Shown piece by piece: positions 36,514 through 45,436 of a DNA stretch of 64,000 bases. The stretch's first letter is position 1. Each line of letters opens with the position of its first letter. The DNA comes from Segatella copri (GTDB taxonomy: Bacteria; Bacteroidota; Bacteroidia; Bacteroidales; Bacteroidaceae): the NCBI RefSeq assembly GCF_015074785.1, contig NZ_CP042464.1, positions 2,787,001 through 2,851,000 on the forward strand. Direction: 5' to 3'. A program made the position numbers and the translations under genes. The notes below the pieces were generated by a model that had not been told where the DNA came from, did no database searches, and worked only from the letters and a program-made list of their open reading frames with translations.

Positions 36514-39150
36514 TTAGAATTCCTGACCTAAAATGAAGTGGAACTGGCTTCCACCCTTCTTATATGAGCTACCATTCCATACAGTATCGAAACCGTAGGC
36601 CCAGTCAATACCCATCAGACCAACCATAGGCAAGAAGATACGTACACCGACACCGGCACTACGTTTCATGCTGAATGGGTTGAACTTCTTGGTTTCATAC
36701 CAGGCGTTACCAGCCTCTACGAAGGTCAAACCGTAAATGGTTGTGTTACCTAAGAGGAATGGATAGCGAAGCTCCAATGAGAAGCGGTCGTATGCATAAG
36801 CATAGTAACCGGTTGTAGGACTGTAAGATACAGAACCATTCTCATAACCGCGGAGTCCGATTGTTTCCTCACCATAATATGATGAGTATCCACTCATACC
36901 GTCACCACCCACATAGTAGGTCTCGAACGGACTCTTCTTATACTTGTTATAAGAACCGAGCAAACCGAGTTCTACACGGGTCATCAATACGAAGCATTTC
37001 TGACCCTCTGTGAGTGCAGTATAAGTCTTTGCCTTGAACTTCCACTTATGGTATTCAATCCATCTGTACTTCTCCTGCTGCTCAGCAGAATAGGTTGGCG
37101 ACTTAGAATCGTTGGCAAGATTCTTGTAGTCCTTGTTGTCGAACGCACTCCATGGTGGAGTAAGGTTGACACTTGCCTCAACCTCAGAACCACGACGTGG
37201 GAAGAGTTGGTTATCGGTTGATGTTCGGTTCAATGCGATGGTCAAGTTCAAGTTGTTCGCATTACCGTTGGTCATCAACATATAGCTCCAGTTCTTCATC
37301 ATGTAGCGCTGGTAAGCCAACTGTACAGACAAGGTGAAGTAATCATCCGGCCAACGGAGGCGCTTACCCCAACCGAGGCTTACACCCACCATCTGGATAT
37401 ACTTGTCTGGATCGTAATAATTCTCGTAGTTGTTATAGTAACTAGAACCATAGCCATATAAGTAACTCTGATAGTTGTACATGGCTGCACTATTGTAATA
37501 GTTGCTTGACACGTCGGTACTCTTACTGTAGTATGCACCTACGCTGAACTGGATAGGGCGCTTACCGCCAAACCAGTTGGTAGAGTAGCTTACGTTATAG
37601 CTCTGGTAGTAGGTACCATTGGTCTGTGCACCGATACTCAGCACCTCACCATCACCGATAGGCATGATACCACGATGCTCCTTGTTCTTGTTGAAGAGGT
37701 TTGCCATAGAGAAGTTGTTGAGTTTCAAGCCCACACGTCCGATGACACCCGTCTGACCCCAACCGAGCGAGAACTCAATCTGGTCGTTACTCTTCTGCTC
37801 CAGGTTCCAGTTTACATCAACCGTACCATCTTCAGGATTAGGCTTTACATCCGGGTTAACCTTCTCAGGATCAAAGTGTCCCATAGAAGCAAGCTCACGA
37901 GCCGAACGCATCAGAGCATCCTTAGAGAAAAGGTCGCCTGGCTTGGTACGAAGCTCACGACGCACTACGTTTTCGTAAAGACGGGTATTACCATTGATAC
38001 GTACATGGCTCAGATAAGCCTGAGGTCCCTCTGTTACGCGCATCTCCAAGTCGATAGAGTCGCCATCAATATTGATTTCAGTCGGTTCGATACGAGAGAA
38101 CACATAACCATTATTATAGTAGAGGTTAGAAACAGCGTCATCATCTTCATTCAGGCGCTTACCCAATATCTTCTGGTTATATACATCGCCCTTCTTCATA
38201 CCGAGCAATGCTTCGAGATAAGCTGAAGAGTAAACGGTATTACCAGCCCAGGAGATGTTACGGATATAGTATTTCTTACCTTCATCTACCTTGATGTAGA
38301 TATTAACGTGCTTCTCATCGAAGTTGCTCACGCTATCTTCCAGAATCTGAGCATCACGGAAACCATACTCATTATATTTGTCGATGAGTTTCTGCTTATC
38401 TTCCTTCCAACGCTCAGGAGTAAACTTCTTCGACTTGAAGAAAGAAGCGAATTTACCAGCCTCATGCGTCTTGGCAAAAGCACCCTTCGAGAAGACTCCA
38501 CCCTTAATCTTGCGGTCAGAAAGCTGTTCGTTTCCATCAATAGTTATCTGATGTACCTTGATTTTTTCTTTCTTGTCAACAACAACATCCAGGATTACCT
38601 GTCCCTTGTTGGCAACATCATCGCGCTGGTTAATCTGGATTTCAGCGTTCTTGAAGCCCTTATCATCGAAATACTTCTTGGCGAGGATCTTGGCACGGTC
38701 GAGCATATTCGGAGTTACCTGAGTACCCTTTACCATACCCAACTTCTGCTCCATATCTTCACGCTCGCTCTTCTTCAAACCAACATAGTTGATATTAGAG
38801 ATACGTGGACGAACCGCAAGATAGATATGAAGATAAAGCTTCTCACCTACGATAGAGTCGGCAGCGATAGCCACCTTTGAGAAGAGTCCATGTTTCCAGT
38901 AGCGCTTTACGGCATTGGTAATCTCGTCGCCAGGCACAGTAATCTCGTCGCCCACACTGAGGCCTGAGATACCTGTGAGAACATAGTCTTCGTAGCCCTC
39001 AACACCCGAAACATTGATACCACCAATCTTAAGGGTACGAGGTGTACCTGCATACGAGATGTCAGGATTTACGATTTTATCTTGTGCCTGAATCTGCATG
39101 CATGCCATTACGCCGAACAGCAGGATGAAAATCTTTTTAAATCTATTCAT
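36514..39150 (-). CDS. bamA: Outer-membrane protein assembly factor BamA
   Basis: Central channel of the BAM machine that inserts barrels into the outer membrane. 878 residues: signal peptide (ending MQIQAQ), five POTRA domains (about residues 25-450, for example VSGVEGYEDYVL, INYVGLKKSEREDM, ITIDGNEQLSDRKI, ISWAGNTVYSSAYL, VRINGNTRLYENVV) and a 16-strand barrel with IGLRGYENGS in the lid loop and GVGVRIFLPMVG near the end. Tyr/Asn-rich loops (for example SSYYNNYENYY) lengthen it compared with Escherichia BamA. It follows uppS by 51 bases. Confidence 0.96.
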   Translation of the reverse strand: MNRFKKIFILLFGVMACMQIQAQDKIVNPDISYAGTPRTLKIGGINVSGVEGYEDYVLTGISGLSVGDEITVPGDEITNAVKRYWKHGLFSKVAIAADSIVGEKLYLHIYLAVRPRISNINYVGLKKSEREDMEQKLGMVKGTQVTPNMLDRAKILAKKYFDDKGFKNAEIQINQRDDVANKGQVILDVVVDKKEKIKVHQITIDGNEQLSDRKIKGGVFSKGAFAKTHEAGKFASFFKSKKFTPERWKEDKQKLIDKYNEYGFRDAQILEDSVSNFDEKHVNIYIKVDEGKKYYIRNISWAGNTVYSSAYLEALLGMKKGDVYNQKILGKRLNEDDDAVSNLYYNNGYVFSRIEPTEINIDGDSIDLEMRVTEGPQAYLSHVRINGNTRLYENVVRRELRTKPGDLFSKDALMRSARELASMGHFDPEKVNPDVKPNPEDGTVDVNWNLEQKSNDQIEFSLGWGQTGVIGRVGLKLNNFSMANLFNKNKEHRGIMPIGDGEVLSIGAQTNGTYYQSYNVSYSTNWFGGKRPIQFSVGAYYSKSTDVSSNYYNSAAMYNYQSYLYGYGSSYYNNYENYYDPDKYIQMVGVSLGWGKRLRWPDDYFTLSVQLAYQRYMMKNWSYMLMTNGNANNLNLTIALNRTSTDNQLFPRRGSEVEASVNLTPPWSAFDNKDYKNLANDSKSPTYSAEQQEKYRWIEYHKWKFKAKTYTALTEGQKCFVLMTRVELGLLGSYNKYKKSPFETYYVGGDGMSGYSSYYGEETIGLRGYENGSVSYSPTTGYYAYAYDRFSLELRYPFLLGNTTIYGLTFVEAGNAWYETKKFNPFSMKRSAGVGVRIFLPMVGLMGIDWAYGFDTVWNGSSYKKGGSQFHFILGQEF

Positions 39151-39201
39151 TTATACCTTATTATATATAATATGATTTTTCTATGCTTGTATGAGGTTTG
39201 C

Positions 39202-39954
39202 CTATTTCTCCTCCTCTTCCACCTGTGCCTCGGTTTTTCCAAATCGACGTTGGCGGTTCTGATAACTTGCTATTGCCTTATGCAGATCTTCTTCATTGAA
39301 GTCTGGCCAGAAGGTATCACAGAAATACAACTCTGAATAAGCTATCTGCCAAAGAAGATAGTTGCTGATACGGAGTTCACCTCCTGTACGTATCAGAAGT
39401 TCTGGATCTGGCATGAAACTGGTCTCAAGATGCTTTTCGAAGTTCTCCTCTGTCAGTTTATCCTCTATCTGCTCATAGGTTGAACCTGACTCCAATGCTT
39501 CTTTTACCATTTTCTTTGTAGCATTCAGGATTTCCCAACGTGAAGAATAGCTCAATGCTACAACCATAGTCATAGCATCGTTCTTCGCAGTATGGTCCAT
39601 GGTCTCCTGAAGCTTGTCCTGCACCTGTTGTGGCAGGCGTTTCAAATCGCCTATCACACGGAAGCGGACATTATTCTTCATGAAGATTTCATCTTCGAGC
39701 GAAGTCAGTACCAGTCCCATCAAGGCAGCAACCTCATCGGCCGGACGGTTCCAATTCTCTGTAGAGAAAGTATAGAGGGTGAGATATTTTACCCCCAACC
39801 TGGTACACTCCGATGTAATTCGGCGCACGGTTTCTACTCCAGCCTGATGGCCGTAGCTACGCTCCTTGCCCCGTTCTGTTGCCCAGCGACCATTGCCATC
39901 CATAATGATAGCGATGTGCTCAGGAATCCTGTTCATATCTAAGTTGTCCATCAT
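39202..39954 (-). CDS. uppS: Isoprenyl transferase (undecaprenyl diphosphate synthase)
   Basis: Builds the C55 lipid carrier for peptidoglycan and surface glycans. 250 residues: [12 protein letters not shown] (about residues 15-26), [43 protein letters not shown] and the C-terminal WPDF segment. Two adjacent ATGs begin the gene. It overlaps the end of DUF6089 by 4 bases. Confidence 0.96.
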   Translation of the reverse strand: MMDNLDMNRIPEHIAIIMDGNGRWATERGKERSYGHQAGVETVRRITSECTRLGVKYLTLYTFSTENWNRPADEVAALMGLVLTSLEDEIFMKNNVRFRVIGDLKRLPQQVQDKLQETMDHTAKNDAMTMVVALSYSSRWEILNATKKMVKEALESGSTYEQIEDKLTEENFEKHLETSFMPDPELLIRTGGELRISNYLLWQIAYSELYFCDTFWPDFNEEDLHKAIASYQNRQRRFGKTEAQVEEEEK

Positions 39955-40667
39955 TCTTCTTTATTACAAGTTTTACATTTTGCACTGAAACTATAGGTCA
40001 CCGAAACGGCTATGGTAGAATAGCAGTCGGTATTCTTGAAAATGCCACTGCTCTTTACCCAGTAAGGGTCTTTCACGCCATCCAGTTCATCGCTAAGCGA
40101 GAAATGGAAAGTCCAGGCCAGTCCCAAGTTCAACCTTTCGTTTACTTTATATTTTGCGCCGATGCCTAAAGGCACGTTTGCTGTAAATACATTTTTTTCG
40201 TTACCTTTTACATAGGTTGCTCCCAGGCCACCCAGTATATAAGGAACCAGGCGCTGGGCTCCGCGATAGTCTCTGCCTGTTCCGTAGGGCCAGAAGTTGT
40301 ACTCGAACACCAGATTCATATCCACCAGCGTATGATTGAAACTATAGGGATTCTCCGCATAATCAGGATAGAAAGTATCCACATTCGCCGAAGAACCTTT
40401 TATTTTTCCAAAGCCCACGCTCAGTTTCAAATCCTTGTAGGGGTCGAAATTGTATCTTCCCACCAGGAAACCGGCAGGTTGCATGTCGCCAAGCACATTT
40501 CCGTTAAAGTCGCCTTCATAGGTCATCACCCCCACACCGGCACCTATCTCCATGCGATATTGCGGATCGTCCTGTGCACGAACCGCAATACAGCCCAAAG
40601 TTAAGAAGGCAAGCAGGATGATTAATCTTCCTTGCTCCAGCCATCTATATTGAAACGTCCTCTCCAT
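39951..40667 (-). CDS. DUF6089 family outer-membrane-type protein
   Basis: 238 residues from ATG 40667 (an upstream TTG at 40691 is unlikely). The start lies inside the end of the preceding gene, a 46-base overlap. N-terminal signal with a longish basic region ([14 protein letters not shown]) and core [11 protein letters not shown], cut after VRAQ. The rest is a small beta-barrel pattern ([37 protein letters not shown]) with a C-terminal CKTC pair after the last strand. Its place before uppS and bamA is conserved in Bacteroidales. The role is unknown, presumably envelope. Confidence 0.8.
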   Translation of the reverse strand: MERTFQYRWLEQGRLIILLAFLTLGCIAVRAQDDPQYRMEIGAGVGVMTYEGDFNGNVLGDMQPAGFLVGRYNFDPYKDLKLSVGFGKIKGSSANVDTFYPDYAENPYSFNHTLVDMNLVFEYNFWPYGTGRDYRGAQRLVPYILGGLGATYVKGNEKNVFTANVPLGIGAKYKVNERLNLGLAWTFHFSLSDELDGVKDPYWVKSSGIFKNTDCYSTIAVSVTYSFSAKCKTCNKEE

Positions 40668-41980
40668 ACGTATCCGTTTCTGATAATCCAATAATAATGT
40701 TGCTTGTCACGGCAGAAAGCAAAACGGGCAGCAGTACTAAACTCACCAGGCAAAGCCACCTTCTTGTCATGAGTCCAAGTCAAGCCGGCATCCTGGCTCT
40801 TATACCATTTGCCGTTACTGCCTAAAGCAACGAAGCCTGTATCGGCAGCACAGGTAATTACCTGATCCAGCCAAGGCATCTTTCCACTTTTATTTTTTTC
40901 GATTTCCAGATAGTTCCACTGTCCGTCTTCATTTGCATAGTCAACCGTGCGCAGCCATGTGGTGGCAACCGTATCATTCAAAGCCTTGTCGCGAGTACCC
41001 AGCAGCATTACGTTCTCTACATCCTTAGCAGAGAGTACGCCAGCCACATTCATTGAGATATTCTGTGTTGGCAAATAGTCAGCATCTTTATCAAGTTTCT
41101 CTGCCTCCCAGCTGGCACCCTTATCTTTTGAAACAGAGATACCTGTAGCTGTATAAGCATAGAGATACTTGCTGCTTGCACCAATGAGCTGCTTGACATC
41201 TGCATTTCCAGGAACCAATGTCCATGTTTCAGCATCGGCAGAAGCATAAACTTTGCCGCCATCTGAGATATAGAGTTCGCCATCCAGCGCTACTGCACTC
41301 TGGTAAGCGTCACTACTTAAGCTTACGTTCATCATAATAGATGACCAGGCGCTGCCATCATTGATGGCTGACTTCAGCACCTTAGTACCCTCGGCAGTCT
41401 TGCCGAATACATAGATGTCATCACCACAAGCTACAGCCTTCAAATCAGAGAATGCTGCCAACTGACTGTTGTTCTGAGCCAGCTCATGCCACTTAAACTC
41501 ATAAGGCAACTCCTTATGTACGTTTACGGTAACCTTATACTCGGCATAGGCAGAGTAGTCACCGCTGTAAACTCTAATAAAGCGAGGCTTTGAGAAGTTG
41601 ATGGAATCAGAGCTTGAATAGTATGCTGCGACAGAATCAGTCTTGTTGATATCCATCAGGAGAATAGGGCTGCTATTCTTGCTGCTGATAGTAGCCAATA
41701 TGGCAGTATCCCTCACCCCGCAAGGCAAGGAATCTACATTATAAATCAAGCGTTGTGCCTGATCTATGTAAAATTTATAGTCAGAGCCCGTCACATTAGC
41801 CTTGAGCAAGGTATCTTTACCTGCCTTCGTTTTGGTATATCTGTCAAGACTACCCAACGAGAAAGCCGTGATGGCTGTATCATGTGTATATTCTACTGTT
41901 GTTTCATCGCTGCTCAAGCAAGAAGAGAGCGAGAGCGTAGCTGTAATCAGCGCTATGAAAGCAAAAAACTTCCTTTTCAT
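40622..41980 (-). CDS. DUF6242 family lipoprotein with sialidase-like propeller repeats
   Basis: 452 residues. Lipobox LSLSSC (Cys about residue 21), an N-terminal beta domain (about residues 25-150) and a C-terminal region with Asp-box-like motifs of six-blade propellers (KDKGASWEAEKL; SQDAGLTWTHDKK; ASADAETWTLV). Catalytic residues of true sialidases cannot be made out, so I read it as a structural or binding propeller on the cell surface. A minus-strand TAAATTTG (42012-42005) is its likely -7 box. It is the first gene of the envelope block running to 32.2 kb. Confidence 0.8.
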   Translation of the reverse strand: MKRKFFAFIALITATLSLSSCLSSDETTVEYTHDTAITAFSLGSLDRYTKTKAGKDTLLKANVTGSDYKFYIDQAQRLIYNVDSLPCGVRDTAILATISSKNSSPILLMDINKTDSVAAYYSSSDSINFSKPRFIRVYSGDYSAYAEYKVTVNVHKELPYEFKWHELAQNNSQLAAFSDLKAVACGDDIYVFGKTAEGTKVLKSAINDGSAWSSIMMNVSLSSDAYQSAVALDGELYISDGGKVYASADAETWTLVPGNADVKQLIGASSKYLYAYTATGISVSKDKGASWEAEKLDKDADYLPTQNISMNVAGVLSAKDVENVMLLGTRDKALNDTVATTWLRTVDYANEDGQWNYLEIEKNKSGKMPWLDQVITCAADTGFVALGSNGKWYKSQDAGLTWTHDKKVALPGEFSTAARFAFCRDKQHYYWIIRNGYVWRGRFNIDGWSKED

Positions 41981-42004
41981 TCTATCCTATTTTATTTTTA
42001 GCTG

Positions 42005-42012
42005 CAAATTTA
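42005..42012 (-). promoter_or_regulatory. Possible -7 box of the DUF6242-DUF6089-uppS-bamA block
   Basis: TAAATTTG on minus, 25 bases before the DUF6242 ATG; no convincing -33. Confidence 0.35.
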
Positions 42013-42113
42013 CTGAGAATTCTTTAAAAACTCGACCTTTTCTCCTTATTATTATGCAAATTATTCATTTTAGGCGCATTTTTTAAGTTTTTTAGTGATT
42101 TCGAGGCGTAAAA

Positions 42114-42150
42114 ACGAAGAAATCCCGCTTCTCTTGCGAGAAACGGGATT
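42114..42150 (-). terminator. Terminator of pckA
   Basis: AATCCCG and TTCTC (42121-42133) pair with GAGAA and CGGGATT (42138-42150) with one internal mismatch; T-rich on minus afterwards. Confidence 0.75.
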
Positions 42151-42180
42151 CCATATTTAGTATAAATTCGAAATGTCGAA

Positions 42181-43794
42181 TTAGAGCTGTGGACCAGCAG
42201 CAACGAGAGCCTTACCTGCCTCGTTTGTCTCATACTTCTTGAAGTTCTTGATGAAACGAGCAGCCAAATCCTTAGCCTTCTCCTCCCACTGAGAAGCATC
42301 AGCGTATGTATCACGTGGATCGAGAATCTTAGGATCTACGCCTTCCAACTGTGTAGGAACTACGAAGTTGAAGAATGGGATAGTCTTTGTAGGAGCTGCG
42401 TCGATTGAGTGGTCGAGGATAGCGTCGATGATACCACGTGTATCGCGGATAGAGATACGCTTGCCTGTACCGTTCCAACCTGTGTTAACCAAGTATGCCT
42501 TAGCACCAGACTTCTGCATCTTCTTTACCAACTCCTCAGCGTACTTAGTTGGGTGCAACTCCAAGAATGCCTGACCGAAGCAAGCAGAGAATGTTGGAGT
42601 AGGCTCGGTGATACCGCGCTCTGTACCAGCCAACTTAGCTGTGAAGCCAGAGAGGAAGTAATACTTAGTCTGCTCAGCGTTCAAGATAGATACTGGTGGC
42701 AATACACCGAATGCATCTGCTGAGAGGAAGATAACCTGCTTAGCAGCTGGACCCTGAGAGAATGGACGCTGGATGTTCTTGATGTGGTAGATAGGATAAG
42801 ATACACGAGTATTCTCGGTAACAGTCTTATCTGCGAAGTCAATCTTACCATCCTTAGCTACAGTTACGTTCTCGAGGAGAGCGTCACGTGTGATAGCACC
42901 GTAGATATCTGGCTCAGACTCCTTGTCAAGGTTGATAACCTTAGCGTAGCAACCACCTTCGAAGTTGAACACACCCTCGTCGTCCCATCCGTGCTCATCG
43001 TCACCGATCAACTTACGCTTAGGGTCTGTTGACAATGTAGTCTTACCTGTACCAGAAAGACCGAAGAAGATAGCAGTGTTCTCACCGTTCATATCTGTGT
43101 TGGCAGAGCAGTGCATAGAAGCCATACCCTTCAATGGCAAGAAGTAGTTCATCATAGAGAACATACCCTTCTTCATCTCACCACCATACCATGTGTTGAT
43201 GATAACCTGCTCCTTAGAAGTTACGTTGAATACAACGGCTGTCTCTGAGTGGAGACCCAACTCCTTCCAGTTCTCAACCTTTGCCTTAGAAGCATTGTAA
43301 ACGATGAAGTCTGGCTCCTGATCGAACTCAGCCTCGTTCTGAGGACGGATGAACATATTTGTTACGAAGTGTGCCTGCCATGCTACCTCAACGATGAAAC
43401 GTACCTTCATACGTGTATCCTTGTGTGTACCGCAGAAACCATCTACTACGAACAACTTCTTGTTAGAAAGCTCCTTCTTAGCGATCTCCTTAACGGCGTT
43501 CCATGCCTCTGGAGTTGCCTTGTGGTTATCGTTGTGATACTCCTCAGAATCCCACCATACTGTGTCGTGAGATGTAGCATCGTCAACGATGAACTTGTCT
43601 TTAGGAGAACGACCAGTGTAAATACCAGTCATTACGTTAACTGCACCGAGCTCAGTCTCCTGACCAACCTCAAAACCCTCGAGACCTTCCTTAGTCTCCT
43701 CATTGAACAATACCTCATAAGAAGGATTGTAGAGAACCTCAGTTGTACCTGTGATTCCGTACTTTGCTAAAACTGACTTATCAAACTTTGCCAT
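42181..43794 (-). CDS. pckA: Phosphoenolpyruvate carboxykinase (ATP)
   Basis: Interconverts oxaloacetate and PEP; in gut Bacteroidota it runs in the carboxylating direction on the way to succinate. 537 residues. Kinase-1a P-loop [11 protein letters not shown] (about residues 245-255), [19 protein letters not shown] with metal ligands, [12 protein letters not shown] substrate loop (about residue 60), and the C-terminal [17 protein letters not shown]. Monocistronic, with a full promoter and a terminator. Confidence 0.97.
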   Translation of the reverse strand: MAKFDKSVLAKYGITGTTEVLYNPSYEVLFNEETKEGLEGFEVGQETELGAVNVMTGIYTGRSPKDKFIVDDATSHDTVWWDSEEYHNDNHKATPEAWNAVKEIAKKELSNKKLFVVDGFCGTHKDTRMKVRFIVEVAWQAHFVTNMFIRPQNEAEFDQEPDFIVYNASKAKVENWKELGLHSETAVVFNVTSKEQVIINTWYGGEMKKGMFSMMNYFLPLKGMASMHCSANTDMNGENTAIFFGLSGTGKTTLSTDPKRKLIGDDEHGWDDEGVFNFEGGCYAKVINLDKESEPDIYGAITRDALLENVTVAKDGKIDFADKTVTENTRVSYPIYHIKNIQRPFSQGPAAKQVIFLSADAFGVLPPVSILNAEQTKYYFLSGFTAKLAGTERGITEPTPTFSACFGQAFLELHPTKYAEELVKKMQKSGAKAYLVNTGWNGTGKRISIRDTRGIIDAILDHSIDAAPTKTIPFFNFVVPTQLEGVDPKILDPRDTYADASQWEEKAKDLAARFIKNFKKYETNEAGKALVAAGPQL

Positions 43795-43886
43795 TTTATT
43801 TTAAATGTATTTAAGTTGTGAATAATTTCTCTTTACCTTATTTATCTTGGTTGACAGAAGAAATCATCATTCTCCCAAAACCGCCG

Positions 43887-43917
43887 CAAAGTTACGAAAA
43901 ATATGTTTTATAGCAAA
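43887..43917 (-). promoter_or_regulatory. Promoter of pckA
   Basis: On minus TTTG (43917-43914), 19 bases, TAACTTTG (43894-43887). Leader about 85 bases. Confidence 0.65.
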
Positions 43918-44014
43918 GATTCTTAGGTATTATTCTTTCTTTTTAAAAGCTTTTTAGGTTAAAGAACTTAAAAAAAGCCGATTCGACCGACAATTGCCAC
44001 GTTGACTTTGCAAA

Positions 44015-44048
44015 AAATCTCTGCTTAGAGAAAAACAAGCAGAGATTT
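44015..44048. terminator. Orphan terminator-like hairpin in the pckA-upp gap
   Basis: AAATCTCTGCTT (44015-44026) pairs perfectly with AAGCAGAGATTT (44037-44048). It lies upstream of both divergent genes, so it ends neither. The rest of the 397-base gap between pckA and upp holds the two promoters and AT-rich sequence with no ORF. Confidence 0.5.
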
Positions 44049-44142
44049 ACACCTATTTTATATATAAGAGTATATTTGAAGGAAAAATAAGATAGTAACA
44101 TGTTCTTTCATTCCTCCAGAGAGAAAATAATTGCCCAAACAT

Positions 44143-44173
44143 TTTGCCGTTTCCGAGATTTATTATATCTTTG
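44143..44173 (+). promoter_or_regulatory. Promoter of upp, very short leader
   Basis: TTTG at 44143-44146, 19 bases, TATCTTTG at 44166-44173. The ATG is at 44192, so the leader is only about 10-15 bases. Confidence 0.68.
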
Positions 44174-44191
44174 CAGAAAAACTACAACTAT

Positions 44192-44851
44192 ATGAAGATA
44201 AATAATCTGAGCGAGCACAATTGCATCATCAACCGCTATCTGGCAGAGATGCGTGACTGCGATTATCAAAAGAACCGATTGCTCTTCCGCAACAACATTA
44301 TGAGAATCGGTGAGTATGAGGCCTTTGAAATATCAAAGACTCTTAATTACGAAAAGACTGAGGTGACTACACCACTCGGTGTGGCCCAGGTCAATCTTCC
44401 TACCGAAAAGATTGTCATCGGTACTATATTCCGTGCCGGACTTCCTTTCCACGAAGGTTTCCTCAATATTTTCGACCACTCTGGCAATGCCTTTGTGAGT
44501 GCTTATCGCGAGTATACCAACAAGGAGCATACTGAGGTGGGCGTACATATCGAATACCTCGCCACACCTGATCTTACTGATAAGGTGCTCATCATTGCCG
44601 ACCCTATGCTTGCCACAGGTATCAGCATGGAGATGGGTATGAAGGCTTTCCTCACCAAGGGCAATCCTAAACATATCCACATTGCCTGTGTTCTCGCTGC
44701 ACCTGAGGGCATTGAGCACATCAAGAAGACTTTCCCTGAGGACAAGACTACTATTTGGTGTGCCTCTATTGATGAGGGCTTGAACGAGCATAAATATATC
44801 GTGCCAGGATTCGGCGATGCCGGCGACTTGTGCTATGGCAGCAAGCTCTAA
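44192..44851 (+). CDS. upp: Uracil phosphoribosyltransferase
   Basis: Salvages uracil with PRPP to UMP. 219 residues from ATG 44192 (MKINNLSEHN). The frame is open 16 codons further up, but that stretch is the promoter. PRPP-binding loop VLIIADPMLATGISMEMG (about residues 132-149), phosphate and uracil contacts IFRAGLPFHEGF and YIVPGFGDAGDLCYG at the C-terminus. It is convergent with a uridine-kinase-like gene, another pyrimidine-salvage function, across the repeat element. Confidence 0.95.
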   Translation: MKINNLSEHNCIINRYLAEMRDCDYQKNRLLFRNNIMRIGEYEAFEISKTLNYEKTEVTTPLGVAQVNLPTEKIVIGTIFRAGLPFHEGFLNIFDHSGNAFVSAYREYTNKEHTEVGVHIEYLATPDLTDKVLIIADPMLATGISMEMGMKAFLTKGNPKHIHIACVLAAPEGIEHIKKTFPEDKTTIWCASIDEGLNEHKYIVPGFGDAGDLCYGSKL

Positions 44852-44910
44852 GCCGCAGGCTTTATAAATTCGTACGCTTTATAAAAAGTATAGCAACTCT
44901 ACTCTGAAAT

Positions 44911-45257
44911 ACTCTTCACTCTTCACCTTTCGGCCCGAAACCCCTGTGTTTATCGGCATTCCGAGGGGTGAAGAGTTATTTTTATCTCTTCACCCACTCT
45001 TCACCACTCTTCACCGACAGACATAAAAAAGACTGAACTTTCGCATGCGGTTCAAGTACGGGCTGAAGGTCCAAAAGCTCCTAGCCCAGGGCGTGTGGGG
45101 CAAAACTTACGAAAGTTCAATTAAAAAGAGGTACAAGACCGCTGCAACAGAAGGTGAAGAGTGGTGAAGAGTGGGTGAAGAGTGCCTGAACACTCTTCAC
45201 CCCTCGGAATGCCCATAAACACTAGGGATTCGGAGCATTTGGTGAAGAGTGAAGAGT
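44911..45257. repeat. Nested inverted-repeat element built from GGTGAAGAGT units
   Basis: Three nested arms: outer 44911-44976 with 45192-45257 (66 bp, about 56 matching), middle 44986-45015 with 45153-45182 (30 bp, perfect), inner TGAACTTTCG 45034-45043 with CGAAAGTTCA 45110-45119. The right side carries GGTGAAGAGT in direct repeat at 45153, 45163, 45174 and 45241; the left side carries its complement. The core (45044-45109) has GGGCT/AGCCC and the palindrome GCCCAGGGC. No ORF is present. It is like a MITE or REP-type palindromic element. Confidence 0.8.
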
Positions 45258-45340
45258 TTTTCGTCTATCGCATAAAAAAGAAAATCAGACGTCTAAAAGG
45301 AAATCAGACAAACCCATTTCCGAGGACTGTTAAAGACAAA

Positions 45341-45373
45341 CAGCCGACTAGCGGATAAGGCGCTAGTCGGCTG
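45341..45373. repeat. Perfect 13-bp hairpin downstream of the kinase gene
   Basis: CAGCCGACTAGCG (45341-45353), loop GATAAGG, CGCTAGTCGGCTG (45361-45373). GC-rich for this window. It may terminate the minus-strand kinase transcript but has only a weak T-tract. Confidence 0.7.
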
Positions 45374-45386
45374 TCCGGCTTCTGCC

Positions 45387-45415
45387 AGTTGGCTGTCCTA
45401 CTCAAACAGCCAACT
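45387..45415. repeat. Perfect 10-bp hairpin, sister of the 45341 hairpin
   Basis: AGTTGGCTGT (45387-45396) pairs with ACAGCCAACT (45406-45415). Its arm CAGCCAACT differs from CAGCCGACT of the preceding hairpin by one base, so the two look like diverged copies. It is 22 bases after the kinase stop. Confidence 0.7.
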
Positions 45416-45436
45416 TATCTCCGAAAGATAAAACCT

